Source of the DNA: Pseudomonadota bacterium
GTDB taxonomy: Bacteria > Pseudomonadota > Gammaproteobacteria > Burkholderiales > Thiobacillaceae
Reading direction: 5' to 3'
Assembly: GCA_021802555.1 (NCBI GenBank)
Contig: JAJZRU010000009.1
Coordinates: 1-64,000 of the forward strand
Length of the DNA stretch: 64,000 nt
Positions within the stretch are counted from its first letter, which is position 1. Each line of letters opens with the position of its first letter. This document shows, piece by piece, positions 31,421-39,865 of this stretch. The notes under the pieces were generated by a model. That model saw only the letters and a list, made by a program, of their open reading frames with translations. It did no database searches and had not been told where the DNA came from. The translations under genes were made by a program, and so were the position numbers.

Positions 31421-32704
31421 ATGAGCGCACGCGAGTACCCCCGTTTCGTGAGTCTGTTGACCAAAAACACTGTGGCGCTCATTCTGGCCGGCGGGCGCGG
31501 CTCCCGACTCAAGCAGCTAACCGACTGGCGTGCCAAGCCGGCGGTGCCCTTCGGCGGCAAATTCCGCATCATGGATTTTCCCCTGTCCAATTGCGTCAAT
31601 TCGGGCATACGCCGGGTGGGCATCGTGACCCAGTATAAGGCGCACAGCCTGATCAAGCACGTGCAGCGCGGCTGGGGGTTCCTGCGCGGCGAATTCAACG
31701 AGTTCATCGACCTGCTGCCGGCCCAGCAGCGTGTGTCCGAGGAGGACTGGTATAAGGGCACGGCTGACGCGGTGTTCCAGAACATGGACATTCTGCGCTC
31801 CTATAAGCCGGACTATGTGCTGATCCTGGCAGGCGATCATGTCTACAAGATGGACTACGGCGAAATGCTCGCCAGCCATGTGCGCCACCAGGCCGACATG
31901 ACGGTGGCCTGCATAGAGGTACCTGTCGCGGACGCGAAATCCTTTGGCGTCATGAGCGTCGATGAAGAAGACCGCATCGTGTCATTCAGCGAGAAGCCCC
32001 TCGATCCCACGCCGGTCCCCGGGCGCACCGATCGGGCGTTGGCGAGCATGGGCATCTACGTCTTCAACACGGCTTTCATGCTGGAGCAGCTCATCCGTGA
32101 CGCCGACGACCGCAAATCCTCGCATGATTTCGGCAAGGATCTGATCCCCTATCTGGTGCCGCGCTACCGGGTGTTCGCCCATCGCTTCGCGGACAGCTGC
32201 GTGGGCAGCCCCAAGGGCGAGGAGCCCTACTGGCGCGACGTCGGGACGGTCGATGCCTACTGGGCGGCCAATCTCGACCTCGCCAGCGTCACGCCGGCGC
32301 TCAATCTCTACGACGAGGATTGGCCCATCTGGACTTATCAGGAGCAGTTGCCGCCGGCCAAGTTCGTGTTCGACGAGGACGACCGCCGCGGCATGGCGGT
32401 GGACACCATGGTGTCCGGGGGCTGCGTCATTTCTGGCGCGCGCGTGCGGCGTTCGGTGTTGTTTTCCAACGTCAAGGTCAACAGCTACGCGCGGCTGGAG
32501 GAGGCGGTGGTGCTGCCCGACGTGAATGTCGGGCGTCATGCTCGGCTGCGCAAAGTCGTGGTGGACAAGGGCTGCCGCATTCCCGAGGGTTTGGTGGTCG
32601 GCGAGGACGCCATCGAGGACGCCAAGCGCTTCTATCTGAGCCCTGGCGGGGTCGTGCTCATCACCCCGCAAATGCTGGGCCAGAATATCCACCAGTTCCG
32701 CTGA
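31421..32704 (+). CDS. glgC: Glucose-1-phosphate adenylyltransferase (ADP-glucose pyrophosphorylase)
   Basis: GlgC makes ADP-glucose for glycogen synthase and is the usual allosteric control point. The 427-residue protein has the nucleotidyltransferase signature [20 protein letters not shown] (about 18-37), [19 protein letters not shown], and the [12 protein letters not shown] segment with its conserved Asp. It has a left-handed beta-helix C-terminus. The frame continues upstream, but ATG 31421 gives the normal family N-terminus. No glgA lies in the window. Confidence 0.97.
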   Translation: MSAREYPRFVSLLTKNTVALILAGGRGSRLKQLTDWRAKPAVPFGGKFRIMDFPLSNCVNSGIRRVGIVTQYKAHSLIKHVQRGWGFLRGEFNEFIDLLPAQQRVSEEDWYKGTADAVFQNMDILRSYKPDYVLILAGDHVYKMDYGEMLASHVRHQADMTVACIEVPVADAKSFGVMSVDEEDRIVSFSEKPLDPTPVPGRTDRALASMGIYVFNTAFMLEQLIRDADDRKSSHDFGKDLIPYLVPRYRVFAHRFADSCVGSPKGEEPYWRDVGTVDAYWAANLDLASVTPALNLYDEDWPIWTYQEQLPPAKFVFDEDDRRGMAVDTMVSGGCVISGARVRRSVLFSNVKVNSYARLEEAVVLPDVNVGRHARLRKVVVDKGCRIPEGLVVGEDAIEDAKRFYLSPGGVVLITPQMLGQNIHQFR

Positions 32705-32710
32705 CGGATT

Positions 32711-32886
32711 TGGCGATTCGCCGCTTGCATATCATGAAACGCTCCCGCCCCGTCCGTTTCCCCCACCCATCACCCCAGCCCCCCTTCGGGATGGAGAGGG
32801 GCTTGGCCTCTCCGCCCTCCGGGAGAAGATGGCGCGCTGCGCCGGATGGGGGCGACGCGGCAACGCTGCGCGTCGTTTCACGCTAA
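32711..32886. repeat. Intergenic tandem repeat, copy 1
   Basis: This copy starts with a GGCGATTCGCC palindrome. It includes ATCATGAAACGCTC and a CCGTTTCCC / ACCCCAGCC tract, and ends in ACGCGGCAACGCTGCGCG then TTTCACGCTAA. The same blocks recur in order at 32893-33010. This copy has about 60 extra bases with their own hairpins. No open frame is supported. With copy 2 it fills the 308-bp gap between glgC and the GH57 gene. Confidence 0.75.
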
Positions 32887-32892
32887 CGGACA

Positions 32893-33010
32893 TGGCGAAT
32901 CGCCGCCCCAAATCATGAAACGCTCTTATCGCCCTGTCCGTTTCCCTCACCCCAGCCCTCTCCCAGAGGGCGAGGGGGACGCGGCAACGCTGCGCGTTGT
33001 TTCACGCTAA
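32893..33010. repeat. Intergenic tandem repeat, copy 2
   Basis: A shorter copy of the preceding repeat, starting GGCGAATCGCC and ending TTTCACGCTAA. The end of the repeat lies 2 bp before the GH57 start codon, so it forms the whole leader of that gene. No clear Shine-Dalgarno sequence is visible in it. The CACCCCAGCCCTCTCCCAGA tract belongs to a class of intergenic repeats common in proteobacteria (general recollection, not searched). Confidence 0.75.
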
Positions 33011-33012
33011 TC

Positions 33013-34728
33013 ATGGCGGCATCCGAGAATCGCCGGCTCCATCTGATCCTTTGCTGGCACATGCACCAGCCGGATTACCGCGACTATGTCTCGGGCGAGT
33101 TCGAGATGCCCTGGGCGTACCTGCACGCGATCAAGGATTATGCGGACATGGCCGCGCATGTGGAAGCGGAACCGAGGGCGCGCGCAGTGTTCAATTTCGT
33201 CCCCGTGCTGCTGGACCAGCTGGAGGACTATGTCGCCCAGTTCGACAGCGGAACCTTCCGCGACCCCCTGCTGCGCGCCCTGGCCGCGCCGGATTTGAAC
33301 GCCCTGAGCGGCGCCGACCGCAAGCATCTTATCGACGCCTGCTTCCGCTGCGACCACGAGCAGATGATCCAGCCCTATGTGCCCTACAAAAGGCTGTTCG
33401 AACTGTTCCAGAGCGTGGATGCCCTGGGGGAGGCCGCGCTGTCTTATCTGTCGGGCCAGTATCTGGCCGATCTCGTCACTTGGTATCACCTCGTCTGGGT
33501 GGGCGAAACCGTGCGCCGCAGCAATTCCCTGCCGGTACGCCTGATGGCCAAGGGGGCGGGCTTCGAGTACCACGACAGGCAGGCCCTGCTGGCGCTTCTG
33601 GGCGACACGGTACGCGGCATCATTCCGCGCTACCGGGAACTGCTTGCCGAGGGACGCATCGAGATCTCGTGCACCCCGCATTTCCACCCCATTGCGCCGC
33701 TGCTCATCGACTTCCAGGCGGCGCGCGAGGCGGCGCCCGACGCCGCGCTGCCTCATTGCAACCACTATCCCGGCGGTGGCGTGCGCGTGCGCTATCACAT
33801 CAATCTTGCGCTGGAGAGCCATACCCGCCGCTTCGGCGCGGCGCCGGCGGGCATGTGGCCGGCCGAGGGCGGGGTGTCGCAGCCGCTTCTGAGCTTGTTC
33901 AAGGACGCCGGCCTGAGCTGGACGGCCACCGGCACCACTGTGCTTGCCAACAGCCTGCGTCAGGCCGGGCGGCAAGTGGAGCGTCTGGCCGATTATCTGT
34001 ATCGCCCCTACCAGCTCAAGGACCAGAAGGGCGGGCCGGTGATTTTCTTCCGCGATGATGGCCTGTCGGACATGATAGGCTTCGAATACGCCAAATGGGA
34101 CGGCCAGGATGCTGCGCGCCATTTCGTGCAGCAGCTGGAAAATATCTACAATGCGGCGCCGGACGGCGCCGAGCCGGTGGTGAGCGTGATACTGGACGGC
34201 GAGAATGCCTGGGAGTACTACCCTTACAATGGCTATTTTTTCCTCGCCGCCCTGTACCAGGCGCTGGCGGAACATTCCCACATCCACATGACCACGTTCC
34301 GCGACTATCTGCGCGAGCATGCCGCCGAGACCAAGCCCGTGCCGCTGGCGCGCCTGACCGCGGGCAGTTGGGTGTACGGCAACTTCTCCACCTGGGTAGG
34401 CGACCGTTCCAAGAACGCCGCATGGGATCTGCTGTGCGAAGCCAAGCGCGCCCACGATCTGGTGCTCGCCGCGGGCGGGGTAAGCAAGGAGCGCCTGCTG
34501 GAAGTCGAACGCCAGCTTTGCGATTGCGAGAGCTCGGATTGGTTCTGGTGGTTCGGGGATTACAATCCGCAATCCTCGGTCGAAAGTTTCGACCGGCTGT
34601 ACCGAGAAAACCTCATGCGCCTGTATCGGCTGCTCGGCATACAGCCGCCCGCCAGCCTGGGGGCGCCGATCTGCCACGGCTCGACCGCGGCGGTTGAGGC
34701 GGGTGGCGCCATGCGGCGCGCCAGTTGA
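33013..34728 (+). CDS. Glycoside hydrolase family 57 protein (alpha-amylase / glucanotransferase type)
   Basis: GH57 enzymes cut or transfer alpha-1,4/1,6-glucan chains. The 571-residue protein begins LHLILCWHMHQPDYRD, the characteristic first motif of the family. It also carries GRIEISCTPHFHPIAPLL, GMWPAEGGVSQPLL (with the likely nucleophile Glu) and VSVILDGENAWEYY motifs. It has no signal peptide, so it acts in the cytoplasm, probably on glycogen, which fits its place after glgC. Debranching, branching or glucanotransferase activity cannot be told apart here. The ATG has no visible ribosome site and abuts an intergenic repeat. Confidence 0.9.
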   Translation: MAASENRRLHLILCWHMHQPDYRDYVSGEFEMPWAYLHAIKDYADMAAHVEAEPRARAVFNFVPVLLDQLEDYVAQFDSGTFRDPLLRALAAPDLNALSGADRKHLIDACFRCDHEQMIQPYVPYKRLFELFQSVDALGEAALSYLSGQYLADLVTWYHLVWVGETVRRSNSLPVRLMAKGAGFEYHDRQALLALLGDTVRGIIPRYRELLAEGRIEISCTPHFHPIAPLLIDFQAAREAAPDAALPHCNHYPGGGVRVRYHINLALESHTRRFGAAPAGMWPAEGGVSQPLLSLFKDAGLSWTATGTTVLANSLRQAGRQVERLADYLYRPYQLKDQKGGPVIFFRDDGLSDMIGFEYAKWDGQDAARHFVQQLENIYNAAPDGAEPVVSVILDGENAWEYYPYNGYFFLAALYQALAEHSHIHMTTFRDYLREHAAETKPVPLARLTAGSWVYGNFSTWVGDRSKNAAWDLLCEAKRAHDLVLAAGGVSKERLLEVERQLCDCESSDWFWWFGDYNPQSSVESFDRLYRENLMRLYRLLGIQPPASLGAPICHGSTAAVEAGGAMRRAS

Positions 34729-34751
34729 GAAAACTCATCCGGAGCTTCGTC

Positions 34752-35243
34752 ATGCAAGAAAAAACCGTCGGGCCTGGGCAAGTGGCCTATATTACTTATT
34801 CCATCGTGGATTCCGTCGGCACGGTGGTGGAGCAGCACGATATGCCCATCGGCTTCATCGCCGGCGGCCAGTCCGGGCTGCTGGAAAAGATCGAACGGGC
34901 GGTGCTGGGGCAGCCGGAGGGCAGCCGCTTGGAGGTGAGCCTGGCGCCCGAGGATGCCTTCGGCGCGCGCGACCCCAACCTCGCTTTTACCGATGCCATA
35001 GAAAACGTGCCGCCGCAATATCGCCGCATCGGCGCCGAAGTGCTGTTCGAAAACGAGGCCGGCGAGACCCGCAGCTTCTACGTGACCGCGATGGACGACC
35101 GCAGCGTCACGGTGGACGGAAATCATCCCATGGCCGGGCAGACCGTAACCTGCGTGGTGAACGTGGTGAGCGTGCGCGACGCCACGGCGGAAGAACTCGC
35201 AAAAGGGCTCCCGGCCGACGGCGGCAGCCTGCTGATGCACTAG
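34752..35243 (+). CDS. slyD: FKBP-type peptidyl-prolyl isomerase, SlyD-like
   Basis: A 163-residue prolyl isomerase and chaperone. The FKBP core (GTVVEQHDMPIGFIAGGQSG, PEDAFGARDPNL) is split by an insert-in-flap domain and resumes at VDGNHPMAGQTVTCVVNVVS. The C-terminal His-rich metal tail of E. coli SlyD is absent. A CCGGAGC ribosome site precedes ATG 34752; a TTG at 34725 inside the GH57 gene is less likely. The TAG stop codon lies inside the CTAG that borders a MITE-like element. Confidence 0.88.
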   Translation: MQEKTVGPGQVAYITYSIVDSVGTVVEQHDMPIGFIAGGQSGLLEKIERAVLGQPEGSRLEVSLAPEDAFGARDPNLAFTDAIENVPPQYRRIGAEVLFENEAGETRSFYVTAMDDRSVTVDGNHPMAGQTVTCVVNVVSVRDATAEELAKGLPADGGSLLMH

Positions 35244-35405
35244 TACGCCGACCCATAAGTGTGCGTACATGCCGGACGCGCTCCGGGCGCCGAGTGCGCG
35301 AAGCGAACCGCAGCCATAGCCGCAGCTATGGCGAGGATGGGCGACAGAGCAATCGGCGATGCGGGGCGTGTCGAACCATAGCGAATTTATGGGTCGGCGT
35401 ACTAG
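35240..35405. mobile_element. MITE-like element, 166 bp, with 19-bp perfect terminal inverted repeats
   Basis: CTAGTACGCCGACCCATAA (35240-35258) is the exact reverse complement of 35387-35405. The outer CTAG may be a target duplication, leaving 15-bp inverted repeats that start TACGCCG. Target CTAG or TA is typical of IS630/Tc1-type elements. There is no open frame. An inner hairpin (GCCATAG with CTATGGC) lies near the middle. The left CTAG also supplies the slyD stop codon. It is probably a non-autonomous element mobilised by a transposase elsewhere in the genome. Confidence 0.8.
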
Positions 35406-35436
35406 ACCCACCAGGGAGCCTCGGCGCTGCCAGAAA

Positions 35437-35458
35437 AAACCCCGCCTGAGCGGGGTTT
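35437..35458 (-). terminator. Terminator between slyD and the secreted-protein gene
   Basis: A 9-bp stem (AAACCCCGC with GCGGGGTTT) has a CTGA loop. On the minus strand the stem continues into six T residues, so it should end the transcript of the secreted-protein gene. On the plus strand it may also stop slyD transcription. Confidence 0.85.
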
Positions 35459-35489
35459 GCGGTTATTGTTTTTCCACGTGCAGAGGGGT

Positions 35490-36428
35490 TCAGGCACCCT
35501 TTGCGGCTTCTTTCAAAGCCTTCTCGATGGCGCCCGGGGCGCACATGATGCTCATGAAACTGTTGGAGCCCATCATGCTCAGGTCCGGGAAGTTGATGGC
35601 GATGCGGAATTTCGCGCCCAAAGCATAGACCTTGTTGCCGGAAACCAGAATGTCATAGGGCAGGTGGCCGGTGGATTTGACGTTTTTGAAATCGATCCGG
35701 CTCATGATATACCCATCTCCGCTGCAATCATTGCCGCGCGGGCCGGAGAGTGCGACGCCGAAGAGCGTCTGCTCCTTCCCGGGAATCGCTACCTCGTAAA
35801 CCTTGCTAGTCCCGCCTTTGTGGGCCGCCAGGCCGGCGTTGACGGCGTTAACCGCTTCTTGATAGTTCCCGTATTCCGCCAGCTTATTCTGGTCGGTGAA
35901 ATACGGCATCAGGAATTTGTAGTGGTAATCGCGCAAGTGTGAAATGGTTAGGCCATTATTCGACCCATACGCTTCTTCGGCGCCGAGCGCTTTTTGCAGT
36001 TGGGCATCCACGTTTTCCAGATTGCTCTTCAAGCGATACGCGTTGGCCATGTAGACCGGGTTTGTAAACGCGACCTGGACCTGGTTGTTTACCTTGGTTA
36101 CGGTGACCCGTTGCACGGCGGCGTAACCACCGAATTCAGTCTGGCTTGCGGCTTGGGTGAGTGCCGGGCTGGTTACGCCGATGACCTCGGCCGACACCAA
36201 CTCGCCGTTGGAGAACTTCAAATTTGTGTAGGGGGCATAGCTGCCGACGATGGTGAAGCCGTTGGCCGTGAGCTTCTGCTCGACCTGCTTTTCAATTTGA
36301 GCCATGTTCCCGTTGGCAGTAGAGAAAGCCAGCTCGAAAGGCTTCAGACGCTCCGCGGCGGTTGCGTGTCCAACCCCGGCGAACAGCGCTGCGATGATAA
36401 GAAGCGTGTGGGTTTTTTTACTCGGCAT
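35490..36428 (-). CDS. Unknown secreted protein, 312 residues
   Basis: I do not recognise this protein. It has a clear Sec signal peptide (about 1-24: a KK pair, a hydrophobic LLIIAALFAGVGHA core, cleavage near ATAAE). The mature part is soluble, with the segments GFTIVGSYAPYTNLKFSNGE and FGVALSGPRGNDCSGDGY and only two Cys. The early part slightly recalls DUF302-like domains, but I would not assign it. It should be periplasmic. Codon use is visibly less GC-rich than in its neighbours, and it sits next to a MITE-like element, so transfer is possible. It has its own terminator and a 7-bp inverted repeat upstream. Confidence 0.8.
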   Translation of the reverse strand: MPSKKTHTLLIIAALFAGVGHATAAERLKPFELAFSTANGNMAQIEKQVEQKLTANGFTIVGSYAPYTNLKFSNGELVSAEVIGVTSPALTQAASQTEFGGYAAVQRVTVTKVNNQVQVAFTNPVYMANAYRLKSNLENVDAQLQKALGAEEAYGSNNGLTISHLRDYHYKFLMPYFTDQNKLAEYGNYQEAVNAVNAGLAAHKGGTSKVYEVAIPGKEQTLFGVALSGPRGNDCSGDGYIMSRIDFKNVKSTGHLPYDILVSGNKVYALGAKFRIAINFPDLSMMGSNSFMSIMCAPGAIEKALKEAAKGA

Positions 36429-36462
36429 TTTGTTTCCTCCAGGATTATCGTGTAAAGGGTTG

Positions 36463-36480
36463 GTGGTAGTTGTCTACCAC
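36463..36480. promoter_or_regulatory. Possible operator upstream of the secreted-protein gene
   Basis: GTGGTAG TTGT CTACCAC is a perfect 7-bp inverted repeat 35 bp upstream of the secreted-protein start codon. Size and position fit a dimeric repressor site or a short leader hairpin. It is the only such symmetric site in this 123-bp gap. Confidence 0.4.
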
Positions 36481-36551
36481 GCGCGACGTTACTCAGGCCC
36501 GCACACCTTGTCAACTTGAGCGGCGTGCGCGAAGGCGCATTAATTCTGGTT

Positions 36552-37628
36552 TCAGGCAACCAGGCCCAGGAGCTGCTGGTAACTGTCTCTGAAGGAGGCC
36601 AGGCCTTCCTGCTGCAGGGTTTCGCCCACGGTATCGGGCAGCAAGCCCAGCTTTTCCGCCTCCAGCCAGGCCTGCCGGGCGGCATCGTGCGCGAGGCCCA
36701 GGGTGGCCTGCGGGTCGCCGTGATCGAGCAGCGCCGCCAGGGTGGCGTCCGGCAGGGTGTTGATGGTTTCGGCGCCCACCAGGGGGGCCACATAGTGCAG
36801 ATCGGAGTAGTTCGGATTCTTCGTCCCCGTGCTCGCCCACAGCAGATGCTGAGGGCGCGCGCCGGCATTTCGCAAATCGCGGAAGGCGTCGCCGTGGAAC
36901 AGCTCGCGGTAGCGTTCGTAGGCCAGCTTGGCGGTCGCCAGGCTGAGCTGGCCGCGCAACCCCAGCGCCGCCGGGCTGCCTTGAGTTTCGAGCCAGCGGT
37001 CCGCCAAGGTGTCGGTGCGCGACAGGAACAGGCTGGCGACGGCCTTGCCGGCGCCCAGCGGCAGCCCTTGCGCAAGGCGCGCCTTCAAGCCCCGGATGTA
37101 AGCCTCGAAGGTGCGCACCACCTGGCGAACGGAGAACAGCAGCGTGACGTTGACGTTGATGCCGCGCGCGGTGAGCGTCTCGAAAGACTGTATTCCGGCG
37201 GCGGTGCCGGGCACCTTGATGAGCAGATTGGGGCGGGCCACGAGGCCGGCCAGACGCTGGGCCTCGTGCACCGTCGCAGCGGCATCGTCGGCCAGGGCGG
37301 GCGGCACTTCCAGGCTGACATAGCCGTCATTGCCGCCGCTGCGCTGGAATACCGGCAAAAACAGATCGCAGGCGGCGCGGATGTCGGGCAGGATGATTTC
37401 CTCCAGGCGGCGCTGCGCGGAGGTTTCGAGGCCGCGCGCGCGGGCGAGATCCGCGGCATAGCGGGCGTTTCCGGCGATGGCTTTGGCGAAAATGGTGGGA
37501 TTGGAAGTCAGCCCGCTGACGCCCAGGCCGATGAGCTGGGCGAGCCGGCCGCTTTCCAGCAGGTCGCGCGAGAGATTGTCCAGCCAGATGCTCTGGCCCA
37601 GGCGGTTGAGTGCAGCGAGGGAGTCCAT
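36552..37628 (-). CDS. tal: Transaldolase
   Basis: Transaldolase moves a dihydroxyacetone unit between sugar phosphates in the non-oxidative pentose phosphate pathway. The 358-residue protein has GVSGLTSNPTIFAKAI near the N-terminus, the Schiff-base Lys in LLIKVPGT (K138) and ASTGTKNPNYSD. The frame is open upstream, but MDSLAALNRLGQ at 37628 is the correct start. It begins 1 bp after the stop of a lipoprotein gene, so it is the last gene of an operon with MCE transport genes, an unusual partner set. Confidence 0.96.
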   Translation of the reverse strand: MDSLAALNRLGQSIWLDNLSRDLLESGRLAQLIGLGVSGLTSNPTIFAKAIAGNARYAADLARARGLETSAQRRLEEIILPDIRAACDLFLPVFQRSGGNDGYVSLEVPPALADDAAATVHEAQRLAGLVARPNLLIKVPGTAAGIQSFETLTARGINVNVTLLFSVRQVVRTFEAYIRGLKARLAQGLPLGAGKAVASLFLSRTDTLADRWLETQGSPAALGLRGQLSLATAKLAYERYRELFHGDAFRDLRNAGARPQHLLWASTGTKNPNYSDLHYVAPLVGAETINTLPDATLAALLDHGDPQATLGLAHDAARQAWLEAEKLGLLPDTVGETLQQEGLASFRDSYQQLLGLVA

Positions 37629-37629
37629 G

Positions 37630-38337
37630 TCATTCCTTAGGCGAAAAGTTGGGCGAAAAGCTCGATTCCACGAGCCGGATGCGCTGCGCGAGCAGCGCTG
37701 CTTCGCCGGCGTCATTTCTTTCTCTAGCCTCTGCCAGGCGCAGTTTCAACCACGCCAGCAGGGGCCGGCGCCAGCCTTGCTGCGCTGCCGTGTCGCTTGC
37801 CAGGCGCAGGGTGCGGGCGTCGCCCTGGCCGCGTTTGAGCGCCACGCTGGCGGCGATCAGGCGCGACAGCGGGTCGGCGATGGCCGCCAGGGCGCCGTCG
37901 ATGCGGTCAGCGTGGGCTTGATCGAGGCCGGGCAGGGCCGCATACTGCGGCGGCAGGAGAGAGTCTTGCACGCCGGCCCAATCGCCGTCGAGGAAGCGGG
38001 CGTAGGCGGCTTCCTGCGGGGGCAGCGGCGCACTCGGGGCGGCGGCGTCATGGGCGCACGGGCTCCAGTCCAGGGCGGCACGGCGCAGCGCGCATTGCAC
38101 CAGGTAGAGGCGCGCTACCCGCGCAGGGTCGCCGGTTGCGGCGGTGGCCCGGACCGCCAGGGCGAATTCCCGGCGCGCGAGGATTTCGCGGCCCTCCAGC
38201 CAGTCGGCCTGATAGTTCCCCATGAGGCTGGCGGCATTTGCCTGCCAGTGGGGCACCGGCGGTGCGCTGCCGCAGGCGCTCAGCAAGAGCGTCGATGCGA
38301 GCATCGCCATAAGTGCCGCAATGCCGGGGCGCTTCAT
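37630..38337 (-). CDS. Putative lipoprotein of the MCE operon
   Basis: A 235-residue protein with a lipoprotein signal peptide; the lipobox LLSAC puts the modified Cys at residue 22. The rest is Ala/Leu-rich and helical (TPR-like by eye, e.g. LARREFALAVRATAATGDPARVARLYLVQCAL). It follows the MCE gene with a 4-bp overlap. Where known systems have a PqiC/MlaB-type auxiliary protein, this helical lipoprotein is found instead; I do not recognise its family. It is probably outer-membrane or inner-leaflet anchored in the periplasm. Confidence 0.75.
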   Translation of the reverse strand: MKRPGIAALMAMLASTLLLSACGSAPPVPHWQANAASLMGNYQADWLEGREILARREFALAVRATAATGDPARVARLYLVQCALRRAALDWSPCAHDAAAPSAPLPPQEAAYARFLDGDWAGVQDSLLPPQYAALPGLDQAHADRIDGALAAIADPLSRLIAASVALKRGQGDARTLRLASDTAAQQGWRRPLLAWLKLRLAEARERNDAGEAALLAQRIRLVESSFSPNFSPKE

Positions 38338-39290
38338 GGCAGCTTGACCTCCGGCCGCTTGGCGAAGGGCCACTTGCGGTTGATCTGGTCGAGCAGGTCG
38401 TTGGCCTTGCGCACGGAGGCATCGATTTCGCTGCGCAGGAGGTCGAGGTTTTCGGTGCCGCCTTTGACGTTCGCGGAGATGGCGACGGCGTTGTCGAGCA
38501 GCTGGGTGGCCTGGCCGAGGTTGCCGCGCGCCTGCGCAAGCAAGGCATGCAGCTGGCTCAGGTTCTGGCGCGTCGCGTCGCTCACGCCGCCGGGAGCGAA
38601 CAGCCAGCGATCGGTTTTCCGGGTCATGGCATCCAGCCGATCGGTGAGGCGGTTCAGGCGGACGAGGAGCACATGCGTGCTTTCCACCGACTGCTGGAAG
38701 GCGCGCGCCTTGGCCGGCGTGCCGAGCACGCCCTCCATGACGCCGTAGGGGCCCGCCATGCGGCCGGAGATGGTGTCGACGTGCTGCATCGTATTGCTCA
38801 GGGCGCCCCCCGGCGCGGTCAGGCGATCGAGGTTGGCGAGCAGCGTTTTGGTCTGACTCAGCACCTGGGTGATCTGCTGGTTGGGATCGGCGGTTTGCAG
38901 CAGCACTCGGCTGTTTGCGGGCAGCGGCGGCGTGGTGAGATTGGGAGAATCGACGACGATGCTGGCGCCGCCGATGAACGGCTTGTTCAGGACGAACTGG
39001 CTGTCTATGCGCAGCCAGCGAGCGTCTTCGCGGTTGATTTCGGCCTTGATGACGACGCCGCCGGCGCTGTTGATCTCCACCTCCGTAACCTGGCCGATGG
39101 GAATGCCGGAATAGGCAATCGGGATGCCGGGCTGCACGTTGGCGGCATTCACCGAGGCGAGGCTGAAGTGGAAGGGGCGCTCGAAAAAGCCGCGGCTGTG
39201 CAGGTAGTAAAACACGAACGCGACGCCCAGGCCGAGCACGACGAGAAGAAAGCTCCCCACCTTCAGATACAGGGAGCGCATGTCATTCAT
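38334..39290 (-). CDS. MCE-domain (MlaD/PqiB-like) lipid-transport protein
   Basis: MCE proteins form rings that bind lipids between the inner and outer membranes. The 318-residue protein has one N-terminal membrane helix (VGSFLLVVLGLGVAFVFYYL), then a single MCE domain (about 40-118; PGIPIAYSGIPIGQVTEVEI). A long helical C-terminal part follows, as in single-domain MlaD-type proteins with extended tails. The ATG overlaps the end of a degenerate ABC ATPase gene by 8 bp. No MlaE-type permease gene is present beside it. Confidence 0.9.
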   Translation of the reverse strand: MNDMRSLYLKVGSFLLVVLGLGVAFVFYYLHSRGFFERPFHFSLASVNAANVQPGIPIAYSGIPIGQVTEVEINSAGGVVIKAEINREDARWLRIDSQFVLNKPFIGGASIVVDSPNLTTPPLPANSRVLLQTADPNQQITQVLSQTKTLLANLDRLTAPGGALSNTMQHVDTISGRMAGPYGVMEGVLGTPAKARAFQQSVESTHVLLVRLNRLTDRLDAMTRKTDRWLFAPGGVSDATRQNLSQLHALLAQARGNLGQATQLLDNAVAISANVKGGTENLDLLRSEIDASVRKANDLLDQINRKWPFAKRPEVKLP

Positions 39291-39756
39291 AAAGCACCCG
39301 GTTCCATGCGTAGTCGTAGACTTCCCAGTCTTTGTCCCCGCCGGCACGTTGCCGCAACTCGCGCATCAGCGCGGCATAGGGTTCATCGTAAAGCAGCGCG
39401 CCGGGCTGGTCGATCACCAGGCGCGGGCGCTCCAGCATGAGGGCGCGCGCCAGCAGGACGACGAAGCGCTCGCGCGTCGTCATGTCGGCTTCGCGCCTGG
39501 CAGCGACACCCGCCGCGCCGAGCCGCAGCAGCAATTCGCGCGCGGACGTTTCCGCAGCCCGGCTGCCTGCTTGCTTGCGATAAAGCCGGATAAGGGCGAT
39601 GTTCTGCAGGGCGTCCAGATTGACCCGCAGCGGCAGCGCCGGGGACACGCGCGCGCAGGTTTCGTCGGCAAGGCCGGCCACCGCCTGCGCAAGCGCCACG
39701 CGGTCAGGGAAAAAAGTCACCCGCAGGCCGGGGGCCGCGGCAAACTCGTCAGGCAT
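39283..39756 (-). CDS. Degenerate ABC-ATPase-like protein of the MCE operon
   Basis: This 157-residue protein matches only the second half of an ABC ATPase such as MlaF. A region like VNLDALQNIALIRLY follows the Q-loop position. Then, where the signature should be, it reads EADMTTRERFVVLLARALML, followed by the Walker-B-like strand RPRLVIDQPGALL. The Walker A motif is absent, LSGGQ is replaced by MTTRE, and the catalytic Glu after the Walker B Asp is Gln. So it should not hydrolyse ATP. The 278 bp upstream hold no lost N-terminus in any minus-strand frame I can see. First gene of the four-gene operon. Confidence 0.7.
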   Translation of the reverse strand: MPDEFAAAPGLRVTFFPDRVALAQAVAGLADETCARVSPALPLRVNLDALQNIALIRLYRKQAGSRAAETSARELLLRLGAAGVAARREADMTTRERFVVLLARALMLERPRLVIDQPGALLYDEPYAALMRELRQRAGGDKDWEVYDYAWNRVLYE

Positions 39757-39865
39757 GGAAGGGCACTTTGGGACATCGTACTTGCAAGTTTAGCCCGAGA
39801 TGTCTCGGCTCCTGGCATGGCATTGCAAACCAGGCTTCTTCCGGGGGGCGTGAAAAGAGATGGGG

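Noticed and set aside
32711-33010. CRISPR array
   Set aside because: Only two imperfect long copies with no short regular repeats or spacers; it is an intergenic tandem repeat.
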